NCBI GenBank assembly: GCA_024434115.1
Contig: QMIT01000013.1
Span: 1-64,000 of the forward strand
DNA from: Chloroflexota bacterium
Lineage (GTDB): Bacteria; Chloroflexota; Anaerolineae; Aggregatilineales; J027
Length of the DNA: 64,000 nt
Direction of reading: 5' to 3'
In this document: positions 47,394 through 55,030 of the stretch, in pieces
Layout of the letters: every line of letters begins with the position of its first letter
Numbering within the stretch: position 1 is the stretch's first letter
Notes under the pieces: generated by a model
The model's database searches: none
Told to the model about the DNA's origin: nothing
Seen by the model: only the letters and a program-made list of their open reading frames with translations
Made by a program: the position numbers and the translations under genes

Positions 47394-49064
47394 TTATTCG
47401 ACCTTTACCTGCACATTATTCAGCAAGGGCCACCACCCCTGCCCTGTATAAATCAACCCCTCCAATCGCGCTGACCAGCCGATCAAATTGACATAATCGC
47501 GGATGGGCAGGATAAGGGCTTGATCCATAATGCGCTGTTGAATCTGGTTATAGAGCGTCACGCGCGTGGATTCATCTACTGAAAGGGCCTGCGTTAGCCA
47601 TCCATCCAATTCCGCATCCACATAATGCGTATAATTGGTCGGGCTAATTGAGAGATAGGCCGGATTGAGGATATTGGGGTCAAGACCAAAATCTTCAAAA
47701 CTCAAGAGATCATAGTCACCGCTGGTTGCGACTTCTTGAAGGGCGGTGAACCCTGCCACCTGATTAATTTCCACCTCGATACCGATTTCACGCCACTGAC
47801 TTTGAATTAAGGCGGCCACCTCTGGCAAGAAGCCCCAATTGCCGATAGCGATTTTTAGTTTCACAGGCTGGGTGTTGAATTCGAGAATGCCGTCGTCGTC
47901 GGAATCCACAAGGCCGATTTGCTCGAATAGTTCACGGGTGCGCTGCAAATTATTGGGATACATTTCCGCAACTGCCGAATTGTAATAGGGCGAAGCAGCG
48001 GCTAATGGGCCATAGGCAACGGGTGAAAGGTCACGGAAGAACACGGTATCGACAATGGCCGCACGATTAGTAGCATGGAGCAGGGCCTGTCGAAAACGTT
48101 GGTCATTCACCAGTGGGCGGGAGGTGTTGAAATAAAATTGAAGGGGTTGACCGGGGATGGCCTGTTCAAAAATTTGGATTTCTTGGTCACTCAGGAGCGC
48201 CTCGGCGTCAGTGGGGGGCAGTTCGCCGACAATATCCACGTCCCCGGCTTCGAGGGCGATACGACGACTGGCAGGGTCTTTGTCAAAAAATCGGAATTCA
48301 ATCCGATCAATTGAACGGTCTGATTGGGGTGCATAGAAAATCGGCCCCCACGCATAATCCTCATTCCGTTCGAGTATTATGCGGTCTCCCGGGATGACTT
48401 CAACCAACTTATATGGTCCTGTGCCTACCTGATGCCATTGGTAGGTATCCACTGACCAATTGGCAAGGGCGGTTGGGCTGGCGATCCCCCAATAGGGCTG
48501 ACTGAGGGCATCCAGCAGGGGGGCATAGGGCGTAGTCAACAATACTTGGAACGTGTAGCTGTCCACAATTTTATAGCCATTGTAAAACGGCCCAATCAAA
48601 TCCAGCGCCTTGCCGGGCCGCCAATCTGGATACTGCTGATTAGCGATTCGGTCAAAGGTGACACCCACCGCATTGGCATCAAAGGCTGTGCTATCGTGAA
48701 ATGTGACGTTCTGCCGCAGATAAAAGGTATACGTCAGTCCATCGGGGCTGATTTCCCAACGTTGCGCCAAGCCTTCCACAAATTCACGGGTTTGGGGGTG
48801 ACGATAGATAAGGGTGTCATAGACGCTGTAGAGTGGAATACCCAGTTCCGCCGAGCGATTGTAATGCGGATCAATACCACTGGGGTTTAGGGTTAACCCG
48901 TAGATAAGGGTATTGCCGTCGCTGGTGGTTTTTTCTTCTTCCGAGATTAACGTGCTGACGATTGCCAGCAGACATGCGACGAGGGCTAAGGTCAACACCG
49001 CCAAAACGGGCAGCCAGACCCCCCAACGAATTCTACGCTTACGTCGTACTTCCAAGACACTCAT
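47394..49064 (-). CDS. Family 5 solute-binding protein of the second peptide-type importer
   Basis: A 556-residue extracytoplasmic binding protein of SBP family 5. The N-terminus is basic (RRKRRIRWG) and then hydrophobic (about 17-42). LVAC at residues 28-31 could be a lipobox, but hydrophobic residues continue after the Cys, so a membrane anchor is equally possible. Family stretches include LNPSGIDPHYNRSAELGIPLY, WEISPDGLTYTFYLRQNVTFHD and a C-terminal PIRDYVNLIGWS. It is the first gene of the operon. Unlike the binding protein at 5260-6867 it has no twin-arginine signal. The ligand is unknown. Confidence 0.92.
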   Translation of the reverse strand: MSVLEVRRKRRIRWGVWLPVLAVLTLALVACLLAIVSTLISEEEKTTSDGNTLIYGLTLNPSGIDPHYNRSAELGIPLYSVYDTLIYRHPQTREFVEGLAQRWEISPDGLTYTFYLRQNVTFHDSTAFDANAVGVTFDRIANQQYPDWRPGKALDLIGPFYNGYKIVDSYTFQVLLTTPYAPLLDALSQPYWGIASPTALANWSVDTYQWHQVGTGPYKLVEVIPGDRIILERNEDYAWGPIFYAPQSDRSIDRIEFRFFDKDPASRRIALEAGDVDIVGELPPTDAEALLSDQEIQIFEQAIPGQPLQFYFNTSRPLVNDQRFRQALLHATNRAAIVDTVFFRDLSPVAYGPLAAASPYYNSAVAEMYPNNLQRTRELFEQIGLVDSDDDGILEFNTQPVKLKIAIGNWGFLPEVAALIQSQWREIGIEVEINQVAGFTALQEVATSGDYDLLSFEDFGLDPNILNPAYLSISPTNYTHYVDAELDGWLTQALSVDESTRVTLYNQIQQRIMDQALILPIRDYVNLIGWSARLEGLIYTGQGWWPLLNNVQVKVE

Positions 49065-49095
49065 TGCCTAGCTTAATATCCCTTCCTGTTGCTGT

Positions 49096-49111
49096 ATTGG
49101 AATATACCAAT
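49096..49111. promoter_or_regulatory. Near-perfect palindrome upstream of the second importer operon
   Basis: ATTGG and CCAAT flank AATATA, giving a 16-base palindrome with one mismatched central pair. It lies 32 bases upstream of the binding-protein start at 49064. Its centre read on minus (TATATT) could be a -10 box, so the element may be an operator overlapping a promoter. Confidence 0.35.
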
Positions 49112-49215
49112 GGGGACATGGCTCAAAAGTTGTTGAAATGCGCCGCTGAAGTATAGCTCAAATAGGGTAGCGCTTTTCAAGGGGTAAGTTAGGTGAACTG
49201 TCATAACGAATGAAT

Positions 49216-49244
49216 TTGACATGAGGGACAGTCCTGCTTAAACT
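49216..49244 (+). promoter_or_regulatory. Promoter of the amino-acid ABC operon
   Basis: A perfect TTGACA (49216-49221), a 17-base spacer and TAAACT (49239-49244, four of six matches). A seven-pair hairpin (49265-49271 with 49275-49281, loop GAC) follows in the leader. It ends directly before the Shine-Dalgarno sequence GAGGAG at 49282-49287. Confidence 0.65.
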
Positions 49245-49296
49245 CATCCATGCTTAGAACCATGAGTTTCAGACTGAAACTGAGGAGAATTTGAAA

Positions 49297-50484
49297 ATGC
49301 GTTACGGAAAGAAATTTTTGATCTTGCTAACGGTTGCCTTGCTGCTGGTGATGGCTCTGCCAGTCGCTGCGACTTCCCAACCGACGGCGGAACGTGCCAC
49401 CCGTTCACAGGTGGAAGGCCAGACCATCAAGGTTGGGACAAATGCTGAATATCCGCCTTTTGAATCGGTAGATGAAGAAGACAATATTATTGGCTTCGAT
49501 GTGGAACTAATGGATGCGATTGCCGCCGATGCTGGTTTTGAAATTGAATGGGTCAATACCAAATGGGACGGCATTTTCACGGCACTTGCCAGCGGTGAAT
49601 TTGATGCGGTCATCTCGGCTGCGACCATTACCCCCGAACGTGAAGAAGAGGTGGATTTTTCCAATCCCTATTTCCTCGCGGGCCAAATCATTTCCGTGCG
49701 TGCCGCTGATGCCGAAAACGTAGCGACCCCCGACGATCTGGCAGGCCTGCGCGTTGGCGTACAAACCGGAACAACGGGTGATACCTTTGCTACCGAAATC
49801 CCCGGCGTTGAAGTCGTGCGTTTTGACGAAGCGACCCTCGCCTTCCAAGCGTTGGGCAATGAAGAAATTGACGCGGTGATCGTAGATGCTCCCACTTCCG
49901 CCGACATCATTGCCAACAACCCCGATCTAAACCTAACAACGGTTGGCGAAACTTTGACAGATGAATTCTATGGTATTGCCATTCGCCCCGATTTCCCAGA
50001 ATTATTGGATGCGGTGAATGCCTCATTGGTGAATGTCATTGCTGATGGCACCTATGCCACCATCTTTGAAAGCTATTTTGGCACCCTGCCCAGTGAAGAC
50101 TTCCAAGAAGGTGGTACGGGTGTGGTACTGCTCGATACCACTGATCCCGCTTCTGTCCTCAATTATGTTTTGACGGCTACCTTCGCGGGTGACGCCGAAG
50201 CCATTGCTGAAGTTGCTTGTGCCGACGGTGAACTGCCAACCGCTGAGGATTTGGCCCAATTTACTGGCTTGAATGTTGATCTTTCTGGCCTCGAATATAC
50301 GGTAACGGTTGATGGCGATACTGCTGAAGTGGCTGTTGGCGGGTCTCTCTTGCTCGAAGGGGCTGAAGTTGCGGCCAGTGATATCTTCCCTGAACCTGCT
50401 CATTTTGTGCTGGAAGGTGAAGACTGGCTCTTCTGTGAAGCTGCTTCGGACGTTGCTCCCGATGCGACAGCCGAAGCCAACTAG
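49297..50484 (+). CDS. Amino-acid ABC substrate-binding protein (family 3) with extra C-terminal domain
   Basis: A 395-residue exported protein. The signal peptide runs to about residue 26 (hydrophobic FLILLTVALLLVMALPVAA). Residues about 41-265 are a family 3 binding protein of the GlnH/HisJ type (IKVGTNAEYPPFESVDE, GFDVELMDAIA, VISAATITPEREEEVDFSNPYF, GVQTGTTGDTFA). From about 283 to the end is an additional domain (SVLNYVLTATFAGDAEAIAEVAC ... LEYTVTVDGDTAEVAVGG ... WLFCEA) that resembles NTF2/DUF4878-like folds and is absent from standard binding proteins. ATG at 49297 is nine bases after GAGGAG; TTG at 49291 is too close. It binds a polar amino acid for the permease downstream. Confidence 0.92.
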   Translation: MRYGKKFLILLTVALLLVMALPVAATSQPTAERATRSQVEGQTIKVGTNAEYPPFESVDEEDNIIGFDVELMDAIAADAGFEIEWVNTKWDGIFTALASGEFDAVISAATITPEREEEVDFSNPYFLAGQIISVRAADAENVATPDDLAGLRVGVQTGTTGDTFATEIPGVEVVRFDEATLAFQALGNEEIDAVIVDAPTSADIIANNPDLNLTTVGETLTDEFYGIAIRPDFPELLDAVNASLVNVIADGTYATIFESYFGTLPSEDFQEGGTGVVLLDTTDPASVLNYVLTATFAGDAEAIAEVACADGELPTAEDLAQFTGLNVDLSGLEYTVTVDGDTAEVAVGGSLLLEGAEVAASDIFPEPAHFVLEGEDWLFCEAASDVAPDATAEAN

Positions 50485-50527
50485 TTTTTCTGCTAGTTGG
50501 GTGGAGTTTCAATAAACAGATTTACCG

Positions 50528-50546
50528 GGCGGGTGAACAACCCGCC
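50528..50546 (+). terminator. Intra-operon hairpin (attenuator-like) after the binding-protein gene
   Basis: GGCGGGT (50528-50534) and ACCCGCC (50540-50546) pair perfectly around GAACA and are followed by TATTGTTTA. It lies in the 98-base gap between the binding-protein and permease genes. The weak T-tract suggests partial termination or 3' stabilisation, giving excess binding protein. Confidence 0.55.
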
Positions 50547-50582
50547 TATTGTTTACTTAATAAATTTCTGAAGGAAAGAAAG

Positions 50583-52616
50583 ATGGGTCAATCCACGAAG
50601 GCAAATGTGCCGCCACCCGTCCCTGAGTTAATTCAAGAACCTCCGACTGTTCCCGACTTGCTGCTTGGTATGGCTCGCCGAGTTCCATGGTGGGCTGTGT
50701 TGCTGTTCCTGCTCATTTTTTGGGTCGGATTTGATATGCTAAATGACCAAAATGATCGGGATATTCTGGACTGGTTAGCCGATCGCCCTGAAGTCAACAC
50801 GGATGAACTCTATGATGTTGTTTACGAGGTCAAGACGGAAGTTCTACTGGTCAGCGAAACGGTGCGGGTACGCGGCTTAGATGACATCTCCGTGACCGTT
50901 CCAATTCAACAGGTCGTTTCACAAGAAGACGGCGTAATCAATTGCCCCGAAGACGCAGCGGAAGGGTGTCTCAGTCAGCGCGGAGTAGTCGTCACCTATC
51001 AAGATTTTGAAAACGCCAACCGTGAATCACCGAACGGGACGGTGGAAACGAAAGGGTTACGCACCGGGGTGGTTGGGCCGCTCGTTCGGGTAACTTTGGC
51101 GGATGGCGTACAGACCGTTGTCGCGCCGAATGACATTTTGAGCGAGGAAGAGGGGGTGTTGGCTTGTGATGTTATCGCTGTGCCAGACTGTGAATCACTC
51201 AGCGGCCAAATTATCACGTTTAATCGCCCCTATAGCCTGCGTCAGGGCATTCGTGTGCGGGCCGATGCGCGGATTCGGCATTTAGAAGATGGTTATGAAA
51301 TCACCATACGACCCAATCGTATCCTGTCGCGCCGTGAAGGAACATTGGAGTGCCCGCCCAATGCTGCGCCCGATTGTGTCCCGACCCCGGTGACTTACGT
51401 TGTCTATCCTGAAAAGATCATTGGGACGGAACTGCGTGGGGATGATGATAAAGAAGTTCAGGTGCGGACGGTTGAGCAGCAGACGGTACAGATTTCGCGC
51501 AGTCGTATCATCAATATGGAAGTTGGTACAGTGACATGTGACCGCTCTGGAGACCCGCGCTGCCAAGATTATGAGGGGACGATTGTCTCCGTCAGCGGCG
51601 AAACTTTTTCAGGCCGACTCAGCACGGAATCCGCCAGCCAATACGATATTATTTTGGAGGGCGATGCCGAGGCGACTGAATTTGAGCGCCGCGACATCAA
51701 AGAAGAAATACGCAATCCGGATGGCTGCACGGCGACGGACGCGATTGCCTGTGAAGTGACCATCACGATGAATGACAGTACAGTGGCGGGACGCATTATC
51801 GCGGATAACGACAGCGGGATCACGATTGAAACCGTGCCGGAAAAGATTGTTACGCTGCGTAAAAGCGACATTTATTCGACCACTGCCCGTACTTATAAGA
51901 CTTGCGCTCTCAATAACCCACGTGGTTGTAATGCGGGCATTTGGTTAACCATTATTGTCACACTGTCGGCGTTTAGTTTGGCCTTGTTGATTGGCTTGTT
52001 GATGGGCCTGTTCCGTGTTTCTTCCAATCCCATTCTCTATCATCTCTCGACGTTTTATGTCGAATTGGTACGTGGTGTACCATTGTTGGTGATTTTGCTC
52101 TACTTCGCCTTTGTGGTTAGCCCGCAAATGCGTGATGCGACAGGTGTTGTCGGGGAGATTACCCATCCAATTTATGATACCTTGACCAAGATTGAAGTAC
52201 AGGTCTTGGGCAACGAGTCCTTCCTTGCCGAAGCCGTGATCGGTTTGGCAGTGGGCTATGGGGCGTTTCTGGCCGAAGTGTTTCGCGCCGGGATTCAATC
52301 GGTGTCCAGAGGGCAAACCGAGGCGGCACGCAGTTTGGGCATGTCCTATTTCCAATCCATGCGGCATGTGATTTTACCCCAAGCGATTCGTACCGTGTTA
52401 CCCCCACTGGGCAATGACTTTATTGCCATGCTCAAGGACTCATCCCTGATTGCAATTTTGGCCCTGCCCGAATTGTTGCAGCAGGGGCGTCTCTATAGTA
52501 CACGCACATTCCAAGCGATTCCGGCCTATAATGCCGTCGCCATTTTTTACATTGTGATGACGTTAAGCCTCTCGCTGATGGTGCGTGCGGTTGAACGCCG
52601 GTCCCGATTGCCCTGA
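50583..52616 (+). CDS. Amino-acid ABC permease (HisM/GlnP family) with large C-X7-C repeat insertion
   Basis: A 677-residue permease, about 400 residues longer than usual. A cytoplasmic N-terminus with Pro-rich stretch leads to helix 1 (about 36-52). Residues about 75-450 are an extra domain, probably outside the membrane, made of six units of about 62 residues. Each holds Cys-X7-Cys: 121/129, 195/203, 257/265, 319/327, 382/390 and 441/449. The unit consensus is R-X-X-I-(L/I)...G-X-(L/V)-X-C-X7-C followed by a strand. The normal HisM core follows from about 453: ELVRGVPLLVILLYF, AEVFRAGIQSVSRGQTEAARSLGMSYFQSMRHVILPQAIR (coupling loop) and LKDSSLIAIL. It works with the flanking binding protein and GlnQ-type ATPase. 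The insertion may be a substrate-docking or envelope-spanning module; that is inference. Confidence 0.93.
   Translation: MGQSTKANVPPPVPELIQEPPTVPDLLLGMARRVPWWAVLLFLLIFWVGFDMLNDQNDRDILDWLADRPEVNTDELYDVVYEVKTEVLLVSETVRVRGLDDISVTVPIQQVVSQEDGVINCPEDAAEGCLSQRGVVVTYQDFENANRESPNGTVETKGLRTGVVGPLVRVTLADGVQTVVAPNDILSEEEGVLACDVIAVPDCESLSGQIITFNRPYSLRQGIRVRADARIRHLEDGYEITIRPNRILSRREGTLECPPNAAPDCVPTPVTYVVYPEKIIGTELRGDDDKEVQVRTVEQQTVQISRSRIINMEVGTVTCDRSGDPRCQDYEGTIVSVSGETFSGRLSTESASQYDIILEGDAEATEFERRDIKEEIRNPDGCTATDAIACEVTITMNDSTVAGRIIADNDSGITIETVPEKIVTLRKSDIYSTTARTYKTCALNNPRGCNAGIWLTIIVTLSAFSLALLIGLLMGLFRVSSNPILYHLSTFYVELVRGVPLLVILLYFAFVVSPQMRDATGVVGEITHPIYDTLTKIEVQVLGNESFLAEAVIGLAVGYGAFLAEVFRAGIQSVSRGQTEAARSLGMSYFQSMRHVILPQAIRTVLPPLGNDFIAMLKDSSLIAILALPELLQQGRLYSTRTFQAIPAYNAVAIFYIVMTLSLSLMVRAVERRSRLP
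50904..51932 (+). repeat. Six-fold protein repeat with C-X7-C motif (coding)
   Basis: Six cysteine pairs, every one spaced exactly C-X7-C, occur at intervals of 74, 62, 62, 63 and 59 residues within the amino-acid permease. Unit starts read PIQQVVSQEDGV, PNDILSEEEGVL, PNRILSRREGTL, RSRIINMEVGTV, RRDIKEEIRNPD and KSDIYSTTARTY. Each is followed by the cysteine pair and a beta strand. DNA-level identity is low, so the repeats are ancient. Confidence 0.85.
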
Positions 52617-52628
52617 GGAAGGTTAGCC

Positions 52629-53402
52629 ATGACTTCACCAACCAAAAAAGATAAACAAATTGGCGATGTGATTATCCAGATTCGGAATATACATAAGCAA
52701 TTTCGCACTCCACGCGGCGTAGTTCATGCCCTGCGTGATGTCTCGTTAGATATTCGCACAGGTGAGGTGGTGACGGTTATCGGGCCAAGCGGTTCGGGTA
52801 AAAGTACCCTGCTGCGCTGCATTAATCGCCTTGAGACTTTTGATCGGGGTGATATTGTGGTAGACGGCATCCCGCTGCACGGCGCGAAAAATATCAACCG
52901 CATCCGGGCCGAGGTCGGCATGGTGTTCCAAAGTTTTAATCTGTTTCCCCATCTCACCGTGCTGGAAAATATCATGCTGGCGCAACGAGTGGTGCGGAAA
53001 CGTGCCAATACTGCCTCCAAAGAAAAAGCGATGGAGCTGTTAGGGCGGGTGGGGATTCCCGATAAGGCCGATGTCCATCCCAGTCAGCTTTCGGGAGGTC
53101 AGCAGCAGCGTGTGGCGATTGCACGAGCATTGGCGATGGATCCCAAAATCATGTTGTTTGATGAACCAACCTCCGCGCTTGACCCCGAAATGATTAATGA
53201 AGTATTGGACGTCATGATGGCCCTCGCGTTTGGTGGCATGACGATGGTGGTTGTCTCGCATGAAATGGGCTTTGCGCGGGCCGCCTCTGACCGTACCATC
53301 TTTATGGATAGTGGCATGATTATCGAGGAAAACACCCCCGATAATCTATTTGATAACCCCCAGCATGACAGGACAAAGTTATTCCTAAGCAAGATTCTTT
53401 AG
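52629..53402 (+). CDS. glnQ: Amino-acid ABC transporter ATP-binding protein (GlnQ family)
   Basis: A 257-residue cytoplasmic ATPase. Walker A is GPSGSGKST. The GlnQ-type stretch [24 protein letters not shown] precedes the signature [19 protein letters not shown] and Walker [16 protein letters not shown], with the switch [16 protein letters not shown]. It energises the permease encoded 12 bases upstream. The operon order is binding protein, permease, ATPase, SecD-like protein. The name is by family; the actual substrate is not known. Confidence 0.96.
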   Translation: MTSPTKKDKQIGDVIIQIRNIHKQFRTPRGVVHALRDVSLDIRTGEVVTVIGPSGSGKSTLLRCINRLETFDRGDIVVDGIPLHGAKNINRIRAEVGMVFQSFNLFPHLTVLENIMLAQRVVRKRANTASKEKAMELLGRVGIPDKADVHPSQLSGGQQQRVAIARALAMDPKIMLFDEPTSALDPEMINEVLDVMMALAFGGMTMVVVSHEMGFARAASDRTIFMDSGMIIEENTPDNLFDNPQHDRTKLFLSKIL

Positions 53403-53428
53403 CATGGTTTAGGGTGGGAGCGATCAAC

Positions 53429-54982
53429 ATGAAAAAATCCGTGATACCCCTGTTGATAATCGCAATCATTGTCGGTAGTCACTGGTCATTGCCAGCCCAA
53501 GCACAAGGCGGTGATTGCGACCTCCCACCCGAAGATTGTGCCATCCTTGAAGCCCATGCCGCGAAAATGCTGGATACGACAACGCTGGCTATTGAAGATT
53601 TGGCGTTCAGTGGCTTGATTGATTTGCCTGACCCTATTGAATTCTCAGCACAGGGCGACGGTATCACTCATTTTGAGGTCAAACAGGGGACCCGGTTGCT
53701 ATTTGACATCTTAGGCGAGAGGGTTGAGGAAACAACCAAACAACAGGCCCGCGATATTTTGTCGCGGCGTTTAGCGACTCTCGGATTCGCCAATGCGTCG
53801 GTACAAATTGCCCAAAATCAACTTGTCGTCGAAGTTCCCATATCCCCTGTGCCGGAATCACTTGTTTCCGATTTGACCGCACGAGGGGGTGTACTTCTCG
53901 AATTTGTAGATTTTTCCGAGACACCAATGGATGTGACCGATGGGGCGTGCGTCTTGACCGATGTGCAGATTACGTTTGGGTATCTCAATGGGTTATGCTC
54001 TCCCGAAAACCCCGGCATTGGCGGTAATGGTCAAACAGATGGCCCGCCGTTTCATAGTATTATGACCGGGGATGAACTTGCCGATGCTTGGGCTGAAGTC
54101 ACGAGTTTTGGAACTTGGGTGATTTCGTTTACCTTAACCCCCGCAGGCCAACAGATTTTCGCCGATTACACGGCACAGCATATTGGTGATCGGTTGGCAA
54201 TTGTGCTCGATGGGATAGTCATTTCTGCACCTACCATTCAAAATGCTATTACTGGCGGGCAAGGGCAAATCTCCGGAGATTTCAGCGAGACACAGGCGAA
54301 CTCTTTAGCGGAACAACTACGTGAAAAAGATGTGCTACCCCTCAAACTCCTCCTGAATACTACTGAAGCTGGAAGCATTTTCCCAAACTTACAAATGCTC
54401 AGTCTGAAACTTTACCCGTTTGTCTGTTGCACCTCGGTTTCAAGAACCGAGACCGATCTCCTGCTAGGGGTTATCGCGGGTGATCTGAGCATCTCTAGCA
54501 ACACAGCGATAACATCAATTCAGTTTGCAGAAAATGTGATAACCGATTTGTGGCTAAGTCTCCTTGCTGCCAATAGCAACCTGTCTCGCGTCACCAGCAC
54601 AAAATCCACTGATTCATGTGCGGTTTTTCAGAGTGAGATTCCCCTCCAAGCACTTTTTAGCAATGACTTCGTTGGTCGGCTATTGGCGGAATTTCTGATC
54701 CATCTTTTGTTTGATGGGATAGATTTTGCCGCATATGGACTGACCTACGGCGAAGTTGTGGATTTTTTGGCGACAACATTGGCAGGGTTTCCAAGTGATG
54801 ACACACTACTTGTCCGGCGCTATATTTCACTCGATGACTATTCGCTGCGGCGCGTGGAACTCTCAACCGACTTTGAGTTTCCAGTACGCCTGCTTGCCGA
54901 TACCCTCGGGATTCCACTTTTCGAGGATGTGAACGAAACGTCCATAATCCATTTTGAGCTACAAGCCGATTTTGATGAATAG
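53429..54982 (+). CDS. Secreted protein with SecD P1-like domain
   Basis: The protein has about 517 residues. A signal peptide (KKSVIPLLIIAIIVG ... PAQAQ) ends near residue 26. Residues about 75-310 resemble the extracytoplasmic P1 region of SecD: an RLATLGFANASVQ repeat-like segment, then AIVLDGIVISAPTIQNAITGGQGQISGDFSETQANSLAEQL followed by LPLKL. None of the SecD membrane helices follow. The C-terminal half (about 320-517) is unrecognised and mixed alpha/beta. ATG at 53429 has GGAG eight bases ahead; GTG 53414 is less likely. It lies 26 bases after glnQ, so it belongs to the amino-acid importer transcript. It is therefore not a translocase subunit but perhaps an extracytoplasmic adaptor or chaperone. 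Confidence 0.8.
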   Translation: MKKSVIPLLIIAIIVGSHWSLPAQAQGGDCDLPPEDCAILEAHAAKMLDTTTLAIEDLAFSGLIDLPDPIEFSAQGDGITHFEVKQGTRLLFDILGERVEETTKQQARDILSRRLATLGFANASVQIAQNQLVVEVPISPVPESLVSDLTARGGVLLEFVDFSETPMDVTDGACVLTDVQITFGYLNGLCSPENPGIGGNGQTDGPPFHSIMTGDELADAWAEVTSFGTWVISFTLTPAGQQIFADYTAQHIGDRLAIVLDGIVISAPTIQNAITGGQGQISGDFSETQANSLAEQLREKDVLPLKLLLNTTEAGSIFPNLQMLSLKLYPFVCCTSVSRTETDLLLGVIAGDLSISSNTAITSIQFAENVITDLWLSLLAANSNLSRVTSTKSTDSCAVFQSEIPLQALFSNDFVGRLLAEFLIHLLFDGIDFAAYGLTYGEVVDFLATTLAGFPSDDTLLVRRYISLDDYSLRRVELSTDFEFPVRLLADTLGIPLFEDVNETSIIHFELQADFDE

Positions 54983-54989
54983 AGTAGAG

Positions 54990-55018
54990 GGGCAGGGGGT
55001 AAAAATCCTGCCCTTTTT
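54990..55018. terminator. Intrinsic terminator of the amino-acid ABC operon
   Basis: GGGCAGG (54990-54996) pairs with CCTGCCC (55007-55013), followed by TTTTT. The loop contains an A-run that gives a short U-tract on the minus strand. It can serve the convergent nuclease gene ending at 55031 as well. Confidence 0.85.
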
Positions 55019-55030
55019 ATTTATAGAGGA

